From JAJFUG01 sp964473155 (GTDB lineage Bacteria > Gemmatimonadota > Glassbacteria > GWA2-58-10): a stretch of DNA of 64,000 nucleotides. Made by a program: the position numbers and the translations under genes. This document shows, piece after piece, positions 53,601-61,558 of this stretch. Position 1 is the first letter of the stretch. Each line of letters starts with the position of its first letter. The stretch lies in contig CAYYNT010000015.1 of assembly GCA_964473155.1 (NCBI GenBank), positions 4,477 to 68,476 of the forward strand, in the 5' to 3' direction. Below the pieces are notes generated by a model. The model was given only the letters and a program-made list of their open reading frames with translations, did no database searches and was not told the origin of the DNA.

Positions 53601-54175
53601 GCGACAGACATGACAAACTTCGCGACACCCTTCTTTCCCTCGAACCGGTCAATCCAGACCTTCATGCAAGATACAAAGAGGAGATGGAAAAGATGTTAAC
53701 TCAGGAAATAACCGGACTGAGACGGTTCGGTTTCTGGGCCAGGGACTTTGTCCTTCTTCTTTTCGGCCTGGCACTGGTTTTCAGCGCATTGTTCAACCGT
53801 CCTGTCGACCTTCCGGAAGCCGGACGCTGGCTGTGGGGACTGTCCGGGGTGTTCACTATCGGTGTGGCCATGCTGGGTCTGCGCCTGGTCTGGAAAAAGA
53901 ACATGGACCTGCGGAAAGATTCGAACCTCATAACACGATACGGTTCCGCCGGATTAATGATAGTGGCCTTCGCGCTGATTTTTACCGGCTTGTTTTTCGG
54001 GGACGTTCAGGGAATGGTGACAATGACCCCCATCGCCCTGCTGATAATAGCTTTGGCCATCCTGATCGGCATCGACAACCGCGTGCAGCAGTCCGAACTG
54101 AACATATGCGAGAAGCTGCTGGAGATCGAAATGCAGTTGGCTGAACTGAAGCAAGACCGTGTTTCCAAACGCTGA
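53597..54175 (+). CDS. Four-helix membrane protein, candidate anti-sigma factor 1
   Basis: 192 residues starting at ATG 53597, which overlaps the sigma stop by 4 bp. A cytosolic N-terminus (residues 1-42) contains the motif YKEEMEKM shared with the paralog at 54794. Four hydrophobic segments follow at about 45-65, 78-98, 116-137 and 141-160, then a charged amphipathic helix (EKLLEIEMQLAELK). No zinc-binding anti-sigma motif (HxxxCxxC) is present. An anti-sigma or signal-sensing role comes only from gene position. Confidence 0.75.
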   Translation: MSDRHDKLRDTLLSLEPVNPDLHARYKEEMEKMLTQEITGLRRFGFWARDFVLLLFGLALVFSALFNRPVDLPEAGRWLWGLSGVFTIGVAMLGLRLVWKKNMDLRKDSNLITRYGSAGLMIVAFALIFTGLFFGDVQGMVTMTPIALLIIALAILIGIDNRVQQSELNICEKLLEIEMQLAELKQDRVSKR

Positions 54176-54200
54176 CAGCATTCTCAGAGGCGAGCCGCCC

Positions 54201-54797
54201 GTGACAGACACCAACCCTGAATCGTATCCGGCCGAAATGGCCTCGGACAGGCAGGGAATATACTCCGAGCTGCTGATCCTGCGCTGCCGCCGCGGTGACA
54301 TGGAAGCGTTCCGCGAGATAGTGGCTCTCTGGGAGCGCCGTCTGTTCTTCTACCTCAGGCGGCTGGCCGGGGATGAGCAGGAGGCCTGGGACCTGCTGCA
54401 GCAGACCTGGCTCAAGGCCCTGCGCGGGATCGGCTCCATCCGCGAGCCGCGCCGCCTGAGCGCCTGGCTCTACACACTGGCCCGGCGAGCCGCCGCGGAC
54501 CGGATACGCGAGCTGGCCGCGGACAGGCAGCATCGAGCCGATCAATCCGAGCTGGAAGCACTTGCGGATGAAAGCCCCGGCCCGGAGGAGTTCGAGAACG
54601 CGGCCCTGGTGCACCGGGCACTGGACAGGCTGGAGCTGGCCCAGCGCGAGATATTGACCCTGTTCTTCCTGGAGGATTTCTCACTGGCCGATATTGGCGA
54701 CATCCTCGGATTGCCGCCGGGGACGGTCAAAAGCCGCCTGCACCGGGCCAGGGCAGCGTTGCGGGAAATACTTATCCGGGAAGGAGGCGTCTCGTGA
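54201..54797 (+). CDS. ECF-type RNA polymerase sigma factor, copy 2
   Basis: About 198 residues. Possible starts are GTG 54159 and GTG 54201; I choose 54201 (AGAGG upstream), about 25 bp past the previous stop. The 442-bp block is identical to copy 1, so both sigma factors should recognise the same promoters. Differences are limited to the first 30 and last 15 residues (RAALREILIREGGVS here). The stop overlaps the next gene (GTGA). Confidence 0.85.
   Translation: MTDTNPESYPAEMASDRQGIYSELLILRCRRGDMEAFREIVALWERRLFFYLRRLAGDEQEAWDLLQQTWLKALRGIGSIREPRRLSAWLYTLARRAAADRIRELAADRQHRADQSELEALADESPGPEEFENAALVHRALDRLELAQREILTLFFLEDFSLADIGDILGLPPGTVKSRLHRARAALREILIREGGVS
54309..54750 (+). repeat. 442-bp identical direct repeat, copy 2 (ECF sigma)
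   Basis: The same sequence as 53112-53553. The limits are exact to within one or two bases by my reading. Confidence 0.9.
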
Positions 54798-55414
54798 GCG
54801 ATAACCGGGAACAATTGCGGGAACGCCTTCTGTCTCAGGAACAGATCAATCCGGTCCTTCACAGCAAATACAAAGAGGAGATGGAAAAGATGTTCATAGA
54901 GAAACTGTCCGCACCTAAGACCGCCGGGACATTCATCCTGTCCGGGCTGCGCCTGCTTATCGGCCTGGTCCAGATTTTCATGGGGGCATTCGATTATATC
55001 CCTTCGTTCGGTTTTATAAAAGTCCCGAACCCGTTGGGAATTCCGTTTGTTTTACGCATTTTACTCGTGTCAGTCGGTCTCGTGCTTGTGCTCCTGTCGC
55101 TCAAGGGATTGGACCTGGTGCGGCGTGGTGAATACGACCGTAACCGGGACGTGAAGCACATTGCCTGGCTCAAAGCCTCGCTGGGTTATGCGGCCGCGAT
55201 CCTGGTCATGGTGGCGGGGTCCATGGTAGGAAATTTTCAACTCGAATTGGTCTTGTTCACCATGGCTCTCGTGTTTCTGGTGATATCGGCTCTGCCTCTG
55301 CTTTTCGAGAAAATCAACCGGGCTGATCTGGACACCCGCCAGAAGCTTCTTGAAATCGAGCTGCGTCTGGTCGCCCTGGATGAGAGGCTGGGGGGACGGG
55401 AACCAAAAACCTGA
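54794..55414 (+). CDS. Four-helix membrane protein, candidate anti-sigma factor 2
   Basis: 206 residues from GTG 54794, after a strong AAGGAGG site 6 bp before. The N-terminus (residues 1-38) resembles candidate 1 (LLSQEQINPVLHSKYKEEMEKM), then four membrane segments (about 45-68, 86-106, 130-150, 155-175) and a charged C-terminal helix (TRQKLLEIELRLVALDERL). The rest of the sequence has diverged strongly from candidate 1. Probably the partner of sigma copy 2. Confidence 0.75.
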   Translation: MSDNREQLRERLLSQEQINPVLHSKYKEEMEKMFIEKLSAPKTAGTFILSGLRLLIGLVQIFMGAFDYIPSFGFIKVPNPLGIPFVLRILLVSVGLVLVLLSLKGLDLVRRGEYDRNRDVKHIAWLKASLGYAAAILVMVAGSMVGNFQLELVLFTMALVFLVISALPLLFEKINRADLDTRQKLLEIELRLVALDERLGGREPKT

Positions 55415-55477
55415 AATAATTATTCCCCTGAAAATTCTTAACCGCTTGAAAATAAACCATCAACCCGAGAGGCTGAG

Positions 55478-56329
55478 GTGAATACGGTATCTTGCGCCTA
55501 TCCCTGGAGAAAACTGTTTCTCCTGACCGCGCTGCTGTTCTTGCTCTCGCGCCTGACTGATCTTCTGTTCGGGTTCCCGCTCAGTGTTCCGGGAGCTTCG
55601 CCGGTTGTATTGTATTTAAGCCTCCTGGCGGAGGCCGCCCTCAAGGCCGCCGTGATCCTGGAACTCGTGCGCAGGTCATCGTGGAGGGGGCTCAAGCTGG
55701 GCCTCGCGGTCTTCACGGTCTATTTCGGCGTTGTGGGGGTGCTTACCGGCATAGAGTCCCTGATTTTCCTGAGCGAACTGAACAAGATGTCCCCGCGGGA
55801 TGTCTGCCTGGGCACGGCCCAGGGATTTTTGACAGCCGTGGCTCTTGGCTGGATGGCCGCCGCTACAGCCGGTCCGGCTCAGGAGCTGTCCGGCGAAAAG
55901 GCGGCGTCCAGGCGCCTCCCCGGCCCTGAGCCGCGTCGCTGGGTCTGGAGAATGACACTCGTGGCCCTGGTGTACATCCCGATCTTCTTCCTGTTCGGGG
56001 CGTTTGTCGCCATGCCCCTGGCCGGCCCGGCTTTCCACGAGTTCTACCGTGACCTTAAGCCGACAGCCTGGCTGCCGCTTATCGAGATCGTGCGCGGATA
56101 TATCTGGGCCCTTCTCGCCGTCCTGATTGTCAGCATGCTCGCTGTGGGCCTGAACAAAGCCGCCCTTCTGACCGGACTGACTTTCTCTCTCCTGATGGGC
56201 GCGATGCTGATCGCTCCCAACCCGATAATCGATTCGGACAGGCTGCGCTGGAGCCATTTCGTGGAGGTCTCGACCTCCAATTTTCTGTTCGGCTGGCTGG
56301 CGGTGAGGATCCTGACCCAAGATAAATAG
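55478..56329 (+). CDS. Multi-spanning membrane protein of unknown function
   Basis: 283 residues from GTG 55478 with about seven or eight membrane segments. A conserved-looking loop (SELNKMSPRDVCLGT) follows the third or fourth. It has no recognisable motif. Located 60 bp after the second sigma cluster; a role in the same envelope response is possible but unproven. Confidence 0.65.
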   Translation: MNTVSCAYPWRKLFLLTALLFLLSRLTDLLFGFPLSVPGASPVVLYLSLLAEAALKAAVILELVRRSSWRGLKLGLAVFTVYFGVVGVLTGIESLIFLSELNKMSPRDVCLGTAQGFLTAVALGWMAAATAGPAQELSGEKAASRRLPGPEPRRWVWRMTLVALVYIPIFFLFGAFVAMPLAGPAFHEFYRDLKPTAWLPLIEIVRGYIWALLAVLIVSMLAVGLNKAALLTGLTFSLLMGAMLIAPNPIIDSDRLRWSHFVEVSTSNFLFGWLAVRILTQDK

Positions 56330-56370
56330 CAACCGTAAAGGACCCTTGGGATTCTCTCAGTAGTCCTGAA

Positions 56371-56392
56371 GGGGCACGGCGCGCCGTGCCCC
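56371..56392. repeat. GC-rich palindromic element, copy 3
   Basis: A perfect 22-bp palindrome, same as at 51749 and almost the same as at 50956. It lies 41 bp after the membrane-protein stop. Confidence 0.75.
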
Positions 56393-56459
56393 TGCGGAAT
56401 TGCTTTTATCGAAAGAAATCCTCGCTGCTTGCTGCGGGTTGAAGCCTCTCAAATCCAGC

Positions 56460-56488
56460 GTAGGGGCGGGTTTGAAACCCGCCCCTAC
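56460..56488. repeat. GC-rich palindrome of a second type
   Basis: 29-bp inverted repeat with arms GTAGGGGCGGGTTT and AAACCCGCCCCTAC. It differs from the GGGGCACG type but follows it by 70 bp, a common pairing of REP-like palindromes in bacterial genomes. Confidence 0.7.
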
Positions 56489-56671
56489 CTCTTGATTCCT
56501 CGCGGTTTGCCGCGGGGGAGTTCATTGCAAAAAGTTATAGCTTTCAACAATCGCAAGGATCGAAACCGGATTCCTTCTGGACAATCCATCTGTTTACAAA
56601 GCCTGTCGCAGGGATTAATTTATCCTCAGCCTTTCTTATTTTGAAAATCAATTCTGACGTAAAGAGGTTTC

Positions 56672-58060
56672 ATGCCTTCCGTGCTTGTGGTGGAAGATAA
56701 CAAGACTCTCTGCGACGCCCTGACAATCACCCTGACCAAGATGGGCCTTTCCGCCGAGGCGGTGGACAGCGGTGAATCCGCTCTGGCCCGCCTCCGGGAC
56801 AACCGCTACGACCTGGTGATCACCGATTTCAAGCTGCCGGGGGCCAACGGCTTGGAGGTGCTGGAAACAGCCCGCAAGCTACAGCCTGACGCGGATGTGA
56901 TCCTGATCACCGCGTTCGGCTCCGTTGAACTGGCTGTGGAGGCGATGAAATCAGGGGCCGTGGATTTCATGACCAAGGGCTTCACGCCCGAGGAATTCCG
57001 CCTGCGTGTGCAGAAAGCCCTGGCCGCCCGCGCGGATGCCGCTGAACGCAAACGTCTGTGCGAGGAGAACGAACGCCTGCGCGAGGACCTGGAGGCAATC
57101 GCAGGGGCGGGCCAGCTTGTGGGCGAAAGCCCGGCAATGCGCACCGTATTCGAAACCCTGGGCCGCGTGGCGGCCACTGACGCGAGCGTGCTGATAACCG
57201 GAGAGAGCGGCACGGGCAAGGAACTGGCGGCAAGGGAGATACATGTAAAAAGCGTTCGACGCGACAAGCCCTTTGTCAAGGTTTCCTGCGGCGCGCTCAG
57301 CGAAAGCCTGCTGGAAAGCGAGTTGTTCGGACACGAAAAAGGCGCGTTCACCGGTTCGGTCAAGAGCCGCAAGGGGCGTTTCGAGCTGGCGGACAAAGGC
57401 ACGATATTCCTGGACGAGATCGGGGACATATCTCCCACGGTGCAGGTCAAGCTTCTGCGCGTCCTTCAGGAACGGGAATTCGAGCGGGTGGGAGGAGAGA
57501 AGACCCTTTCGGTCAACGTGCGCCTGGTGAGCGCGACAAACAAGGACCTCAAGGCCGAGGTCCGGGAGGGACGGTTCAGGGAGGACCTGTTTTTCCGTCT
57601 GCACGTGGTCCCAATTCACCTTCCCCCGCTGCGCGAGCGCGAGGGCGACATCCCCCTGCTGGCCCGTCACCTCGCGGCCAAGGTCTGCCGCCGCATGAAC
57701 CGTCCGCCCATAGTCATCGAGCCGGACGCGCTGGCGGTCCTTTCCTCGTACGCCTGGCCGGGCAACGTGCGCGAACTGGAAAACGTCATAGAGCGGGCCA
57801 TCGTTCTCTGCCGCGGGGAAAGCCTGACCGCGTCGGATCTTCCCCCGCTGGCTGAAAGCGGACTGGAAATCCGTCTTCCTGAATCCGGCGTCCTGGACCT
57901 TGCAGCCACGCTCGAGGACATCGAAAAAAGGATTATCAGCCAGACCTTCCAGCGCTGCGGCGGGAACAAGACTCAGACCGCGCGCAGCCTGGGCATGAAT
58001 ACCAGCACATTGTATTACAAACTCGAGAAATACGGGCTGGTCGCTCCCGGCGGAAATTGA
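56672..58060 (+). CDS. NtrC-family sigma-54-dependent response regulator
   Basis: 462 residues: REC domain with D52 (LVITDFKLPG), AAA+ domain with Walker A GESGTGKE, the sigma-54-contact loop GAFTGS (a known variant of GAFTGA), and a Fis-type C-terminal helix-turn-helix (KTQTARSLGMNTSTLYYKLEKYG). It activates sigma-54 promoters upon phosphorylation. No partner histidine kinase is next to it, so its signal is unknown. Confidence 0.93.
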   Translation: MPSVLVVEDNKTLCDALTITLTKMGLSAEAVDSGESALARLRDNRYDLVITDFKLPGANGLEVLETARKLQPDADVILITAFGSVELAVEAMKSGAVDFMTKGFTPEEFRLRVQKALAARADAAERKRLCEENERLREDLEAIAGAGQLVGESPAMRTVFETLGRVAATDASVLITGESGTGKELAAREIHVKSVRRDKPFVKVSCGALSESLLESELFGHEKGAFTGSVKSRKGRFELADKGTIFLDEIGDISPTVQVKLLRVLQEREFERVGGEKTLSVNVRLVSATNKDLKAEVREGRFREDLFFRLHVVPIHLPPLREREGDIPLLARHLAAKVCRRMNRPPIVIEPDALAVLSSYAWPGNVRELENVIERAIVLCRGESLTASDLPPLAESGLEIRLPESGVLDLAATLEDIEKRIISQTFQRCGGNKTQTARSLGMNTSTLYYKLEKYGLVAPGGN

Positions 58061-58498
58061 GGGCGCACACCACAGCTTGTGTTGATTTTTTCTTTACACA
58101 ACATCTTGTGCTGTTTATTAATCTGTTTGAATGTAACAACATACATGCCGCATTTAATGCACTGTCTAACTTGACAAGACTTCACCGCCTCTTTTAAGTT
58201 AGAGTGGAGTATTGAGGAAGCATCTCACCTCTATTCCCCTAATTTAAATATTATCAATATGTTAAACTTCTGTCAGCCTACCGCCAGGTTACAGCGGGGG
58301 GGAATCTGTTGCCCTGAGAGGCTCTCGGCATCAGGTCCCGCCGGAATGGGATTCTCGCCAGCTGCGTGACGTTTCGAAAGCCGGTGATTTTTTCGGATAG
58401 ACATCTGGACGGATTCTAAAAGGATTTCAGGGGCCTTCCGGTGAGATTATATCAGATCCGCAGAAGCAATCCCTTTATTGAATGAAGGAGAACCAGCT
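58061..58498. other. dnaA leader region with a candidate promoter and structured block
   Basis: 438 bp before the dnaA start. A possible -35 TTGACA is at 58171-58176, followed 17 bp later by a weak -10. A GC-rich, hairpin-prone block lies at about 58280-58395 (for example CCTGA/TCAGG and GAG/CTC pairings) in an otherwise AT-rich region. No clear DnaA boxes are in this region. No ORF is seen. Confidence 0.5.
58171..58200 (+). promoter_or_regulatory. Candidate sigma-70 promoter of dnaA
   Basis: TTGACA at 58171-58176, 17-18 bp before TTAAGT/TAAGTT. The -35 is perfect and the -10 weak. If used, it would give a leader of about 290 bases. Confidence 0.3.
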
Positions 58499-59923
58499 TT
58501 GACGCAGGAACATACGGCCCAGCAGATCTGGGAAATGATCCTGAATGAATGCACCCGCCGTCTCTCACAGCAGACTATAAGCACCTGGCTGAACCCGAGC
58601 CGGGCGGTAAGTATGCTGGAGAGCGGCCTGACCGTGGAGCTGAAAAACAAGTTCACCGCCTACTATGTCGAACAGAACTATCAGAAAACTCTGAATGATG
58701 TGGCGGTAGGGATTCTGTCAAGGCCATTTGAGGTCAGCTTCGTATTCAAGGATGACGGACACGATCAGATCGACCTCTGGAGCTTCGCCGCTTCCGAGGA
58801 ACCCTCTGGCGGCGGACAGCCTCGCGAAAGCGGCAACGGAAAGAAAAACACCGGACGCGTGACGGAAAAAGGCGACAGCCGGCTGGTCGGCATGCTCAAT
58901 CCGCGCTACACGTTCGAGGATTTCGTGGCGGGTCGTAACAGCCAGTTTGCCCATGCCGCGGCCCTGAGCGTCGCCGAGGCGCCCTCTTCCCGCTACAATC
59001 CTCTTTTTATCTACGGCGGGGTTGGTCTGGGCAAGACCCATATCATGCAGGCGATTGGACACAGGCTGCTTGCCACCTCGAAAGACCGGAACCTCCGAAT
59101 CTGCTACATTTCGGCCGAGGAATTCCTGAACGATCTGATCTTGGCTATTAAAAGCGGCACAACCATGGAGTTCCGCAACCGATACCGCAGCATGGATGTC
59201 CTCCTGATGGACGACATAGAGTTTCTGTCCAGGAAGGAAGGGACGCAGGAGGAATTTTTCCACACATTCAACGCCCTGTACGAGAACCAGAAACAGATAG
59301 TGATGACCTCCGACCGTCCGCCGCGCGAGATAAACCATCTCGAGGAGCGCCTTCGCAGCCGTTTCCAATGGGGCCTGGTGGCGGACATACAGCCGCCTGA
59401 GTTAGAGACACGTATCGCCATTCTGCGCAAGAAAAGCGAGCTTAACCGTCTGCTAATTCCGCAGAACGTACTGGAGTTCATCGCCGAGAACATCACGAGC
59501 AATGTCCGTCTTCTCGAAGGCTCGCTCCATTATCTCAAGCATTACAGCGACACGCAGAAAAGCGCGATCAACCTCGATCTTGCCGGCCGGGTGCTTAAAA
59601 ACATATTCGAGCAGGAAGCGAGTTATATCAGCCTGGAAAGCATCTTCAAGGTCGTATCGGATGAATTCGGCGTGAACGAAAGCGCCATCCTCTCCTCAAA
59701 GCGAACCAAGAGCTTTGTCGAGCCGCGCCAGGTGGCGATGTTCCTGTGCAGCAAGCTGACAAAGATGTCAACTACCGAAATAGCTGAAAAGTTCAGACGG
59801 AAGGATCACACCACGGTGCTGCATGCCTGCCGCAAGATATCTCAGCGTCTGGAGCAGGACCATGATTTCAGGGAACGGATCGATTCCCTGATCGTTCGCC
59901 TTCGTGACCGGAAATGCATGTGA
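58499..59923 (+). CDS. dnaA: Chromosomal replication initiator DnaA
   Basis: About 474 residues from TTG 58499, 8 bp after AAGGAG; the TTG at 58478 has no such site. Domain I is at about 1-85. A variable linker rich in Gly and Ser is at about 95-130. The AAA+ domain has Walker A GGVGLGKT and Walker B LLMDDIEFL. Domain IV has the DnaA-box-binding signature RKDHTTVLHA. It binds DnaA boxes and unwinds oriC. The downstream intergenic region contains these boxes. Confidence 0.97.
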   Translation: MTQEHTAQQIWEMILNECTRRLSQQTISTWLNPSRAVSMLESGLTVELKNKFTAYYVEQNYQKTLNDVAVGILSRPFEVSFVFKDDGHDQIDLWSFAASEEPSGGGQPRESGNGKKNTGRVTEKGDSRLVGMLNPRYTFEDFVAGRNSQFAHAAALSVAEAPSSRYNPLFIYGGVGLGKTHIMQAIGHRLLATSKDRNLRICYISAEEFLNDLILAIKSGTTMEFRNRYRSMDVLLMDDIEFLSRKEGTQEEFFHTFNALYENQKQIVMTSDRPPREINHLEERLRSRFQWGLVADIQPPELETRIAILRKKSELNRLLIPQNVLEFIAENITSNVRLLEGSLHYLKHYSDTQKSAINLDLAGRVLKNIFEQEASYISLESIFKVVSDEFGVNESAILSSKRTKSFVEPRQVAMFLCSKLTKMSTTEIAEKFRRKDHTTVLHACRKISQRLEQDHDFRERIDSLIVRLRDRKCM

Positions 59924-60198
59924 ACAACCTGTGGATCAAGCCTGAACATTCAGTGGATAATCGACTGGATTACCACTTTTATTCGGTCTGTAATTATCGG
60001 TCTGTGGAAAAGCCGTGCTGAAAAATTGACTTCTGCACAGTTTTTTTCTTCCTGACAGACACCCAAGCAGATAGATTTAAACTGATTCCAGACTTGTCCA
60101 CATTATCCACAGGCCTTACGTTCTGATAATATTTTTTTTAAATTTAAATAAAGATTATAACCACCAGACGGCCTGATTACACTTCAGGGGGCTGAAAC
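59924..60198. other. oriC: Putative replication origin oriC (dnaA-dnaN spacer)
   Basis: 275 bp with five DnaA-box-like 9-mers: TGTGGATCA (59930), AGTGGATAA (59952), TGTGGAAAA (60003), and a tandem TTGTCCACA (60094) then TTATCCACA (60103). The last is a consensus box and the third is the TTTTCCACA variant on the other strand. An AT-rich stretch at about 60124-60160 is a good unwinding element. No ORF is present. Confidence 0.75.
60094..60111 (+). promoter_or_regulatory. Tandem pair of DnaA boxes
   Basis: TTGTCCACA directly followed by TTATCCACA. The second is a perfect DnaA box and the first has one mismatch. Both face dnaN. The AT-rich element begins about 13 bp later. Confidence 0.8.
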
Positions 60199-61317
60199 AT
60201 GAAAATAAGCGTGACCAAGGAAAACCTTCTTCATGCAGTCAATGCGCTGAACAGCATCGTTCCGGCCAAAAGCACGATGCCGATTCTCTATAACATCCTG
60301 TTGGAAGCGTCTAAGGAACCTGAGGGAAAGCTCAGGATGATCGGCACGGACCTCGATATTTCTCTGAGCGTCAGTATTGCCGCAACGGTGACTGAAAACG
60401 GCGGACTGACCATTCCGGCGAAGAAGCTGGGCGAGATCGTGCGCGAGCTGCCGAACAGCCCCATTACGATTGAAAAGGACGGCGAGCGGGCGCGGATAAC
60501 CTGCGAAAAGAGCAGCTTCGTCCTGCCGGGCATGCCGAAAAGCGATTTCCCTGCCTTTCCGGAGAAGGCTTTCGACGGGGCTTTCAGTATCGGTCAGGCC
60601 GTTATCGGCCGCCTGATCGGGGCGACAAGCTATGCCACCAGTCACGATGATGACCGTCCGATTCTGAAAGGCGTGCTCTGGGAAGTCGGTCCGGAGGACA
60701 GCTCGATGGTCAGCACCAACGGGCACCGTCTGGCCAAGATGGTTTGCAAGGGCAATTTCGAGCTGAAAGAGAAAATATCGGTTATAGTGCCGCCCAAAGC
60801 GCTCGAGATGGTGGATAAGCTGCTGGATAAGGACAGCCTGGCCGAGGTGATTATAGACCGGAATCACCTGGGCATACGCTCCAACAGCATCATTATTTTC
60901 AGCCGTCTGATCGAGGGGAATTACCCGAATTACGAACAGGTGATACCTTTCTACAATGAAAAGATAGCGATCATCGACAAGGCCCGTCTTAACGAGGCCC
61001 TGCGCCGCATGCTTATTCTGGCGAACAATGTCACCCACCGCATACGACTGAAATTCGAGGACGGGAGTCTGAATATTTCAGCCCGGACCGAGGAGCTTGG
61101 CGAGGGTGAGGAAAACCTGGAAGTGGATTACCGTTTCGAACCGCTGGAGATTTATTTCAACGGCAACTATATGCTGGATGTGCTCAAGTACATCGAGGGC
61201 GACCAGGTGAAGATGTGCATGCAGACCAGCGAGTCGGGAATACTGCTCGTCCCTGCGTCCGAGAGTGAGAGCCAGCGTTACCTTAACGTGATCATGCCGC
61301 TTAAGGTGACAGAATAA
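60199..61317 (+). CDS. dnaN: DNA polymerase III beta sliding clamp
   Basis: 372 residues, the usual length. Three clamp domains are visible: TKENLLHAVNALNSIVPAKSTMPIL, then FSIGQAVIGRLIGATSYATSHDD, and the C-terminal FNGNYMLDVLKYIEGDQVKM. It ends MPLKVTE, a variant of the MP[MI]R-L ending of bacterial clamps. It tethers Pol III to DNA. It follows oriC, and AGGGGG precedes the ATG. Confidence 0.97.
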   Translation: MKISVTKENLLHAVNALNSIVPAKSTMPILYNILLEASKEPEGKLRMIGTDLDISLSVSIAATVTENGGLTIPAKKLGEIVRELPNSPITIEKDGERARITCEKSSFVLPGMPKSDFPAFPEKAFDGAFSIGQAVIGRLIGATSYATSHDDDRPILKGVLWEVGPEDSSMVSTNGHRLAKMVCKGNFELKEKISVIVPPKALEMVDKLLDKDSLAEVIIDRNHLGIRSNSIIIFSRLIEGNYPNYEQVIPFYNEKIAIIDKARLNEALRRMLILANNVTHRIRLKFEDGSLNISARTEELGEGEENLEVDYRFEPLEIYFNGNYMLDVLKYIEGDQVKMCMQTSESGILLVPASESESQRYLNVIMPLKVTE

Positions 61318-61388
61318 TAAAGAATGGAAAGAAAGTCGCTTAGAGAGATATACACATATTCCGGTTATCCTCGGGACTGAGAAGATGT

Positions 61389-61416
61389 AGAGGGGCGCGG
61401 CAGGCCGCGCCCCTCT
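61389..61416 (+). terminator. Palindromic hairpin after dnaN
   Basis: A perfect 12-bp stem (AGAGGGGCGCGG / CCGCGCCCCTCT) with loop CAGG, followed by TGTTTTGT. It resembles the REP-like GC-rich palindromes but works as a terminator by position, about 70 bp past dnaN. Confidence 0.7.
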
Positions 61417-61558
61417 TGTTTTGTCGTAAGAAAAATATTTCTTGAATAATATAATTATATTGCATCATGTGAAGTTTAATCTTGCCTCAAAGCCGTGCAA
61501 ATATTAAATTTAGTGCGATTTTTCAGGTCATAAAACGACCTCAACTTTCTGGCCAGAA

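Larger units (their letters stand above)
56330..56671. other. Intergenic region with two GC-rich palindromes
   Basis: 342 bp containing the palindromes at 56371-56392 and 56460-56488. The rest is low in signals. The segment around 56600-56660 is AT-rich and may be the NtrC-like gene's promoter. I see no ORF. Confidence 0.6.

Noticed and set aside
58300..58395. Resemblance to the bacterial SRP RNA (ATCAGGTCC and GGAA)
   Set aside because: The conserved apical and asymmetric loop sequence is not in order, so I do not call it ffs.
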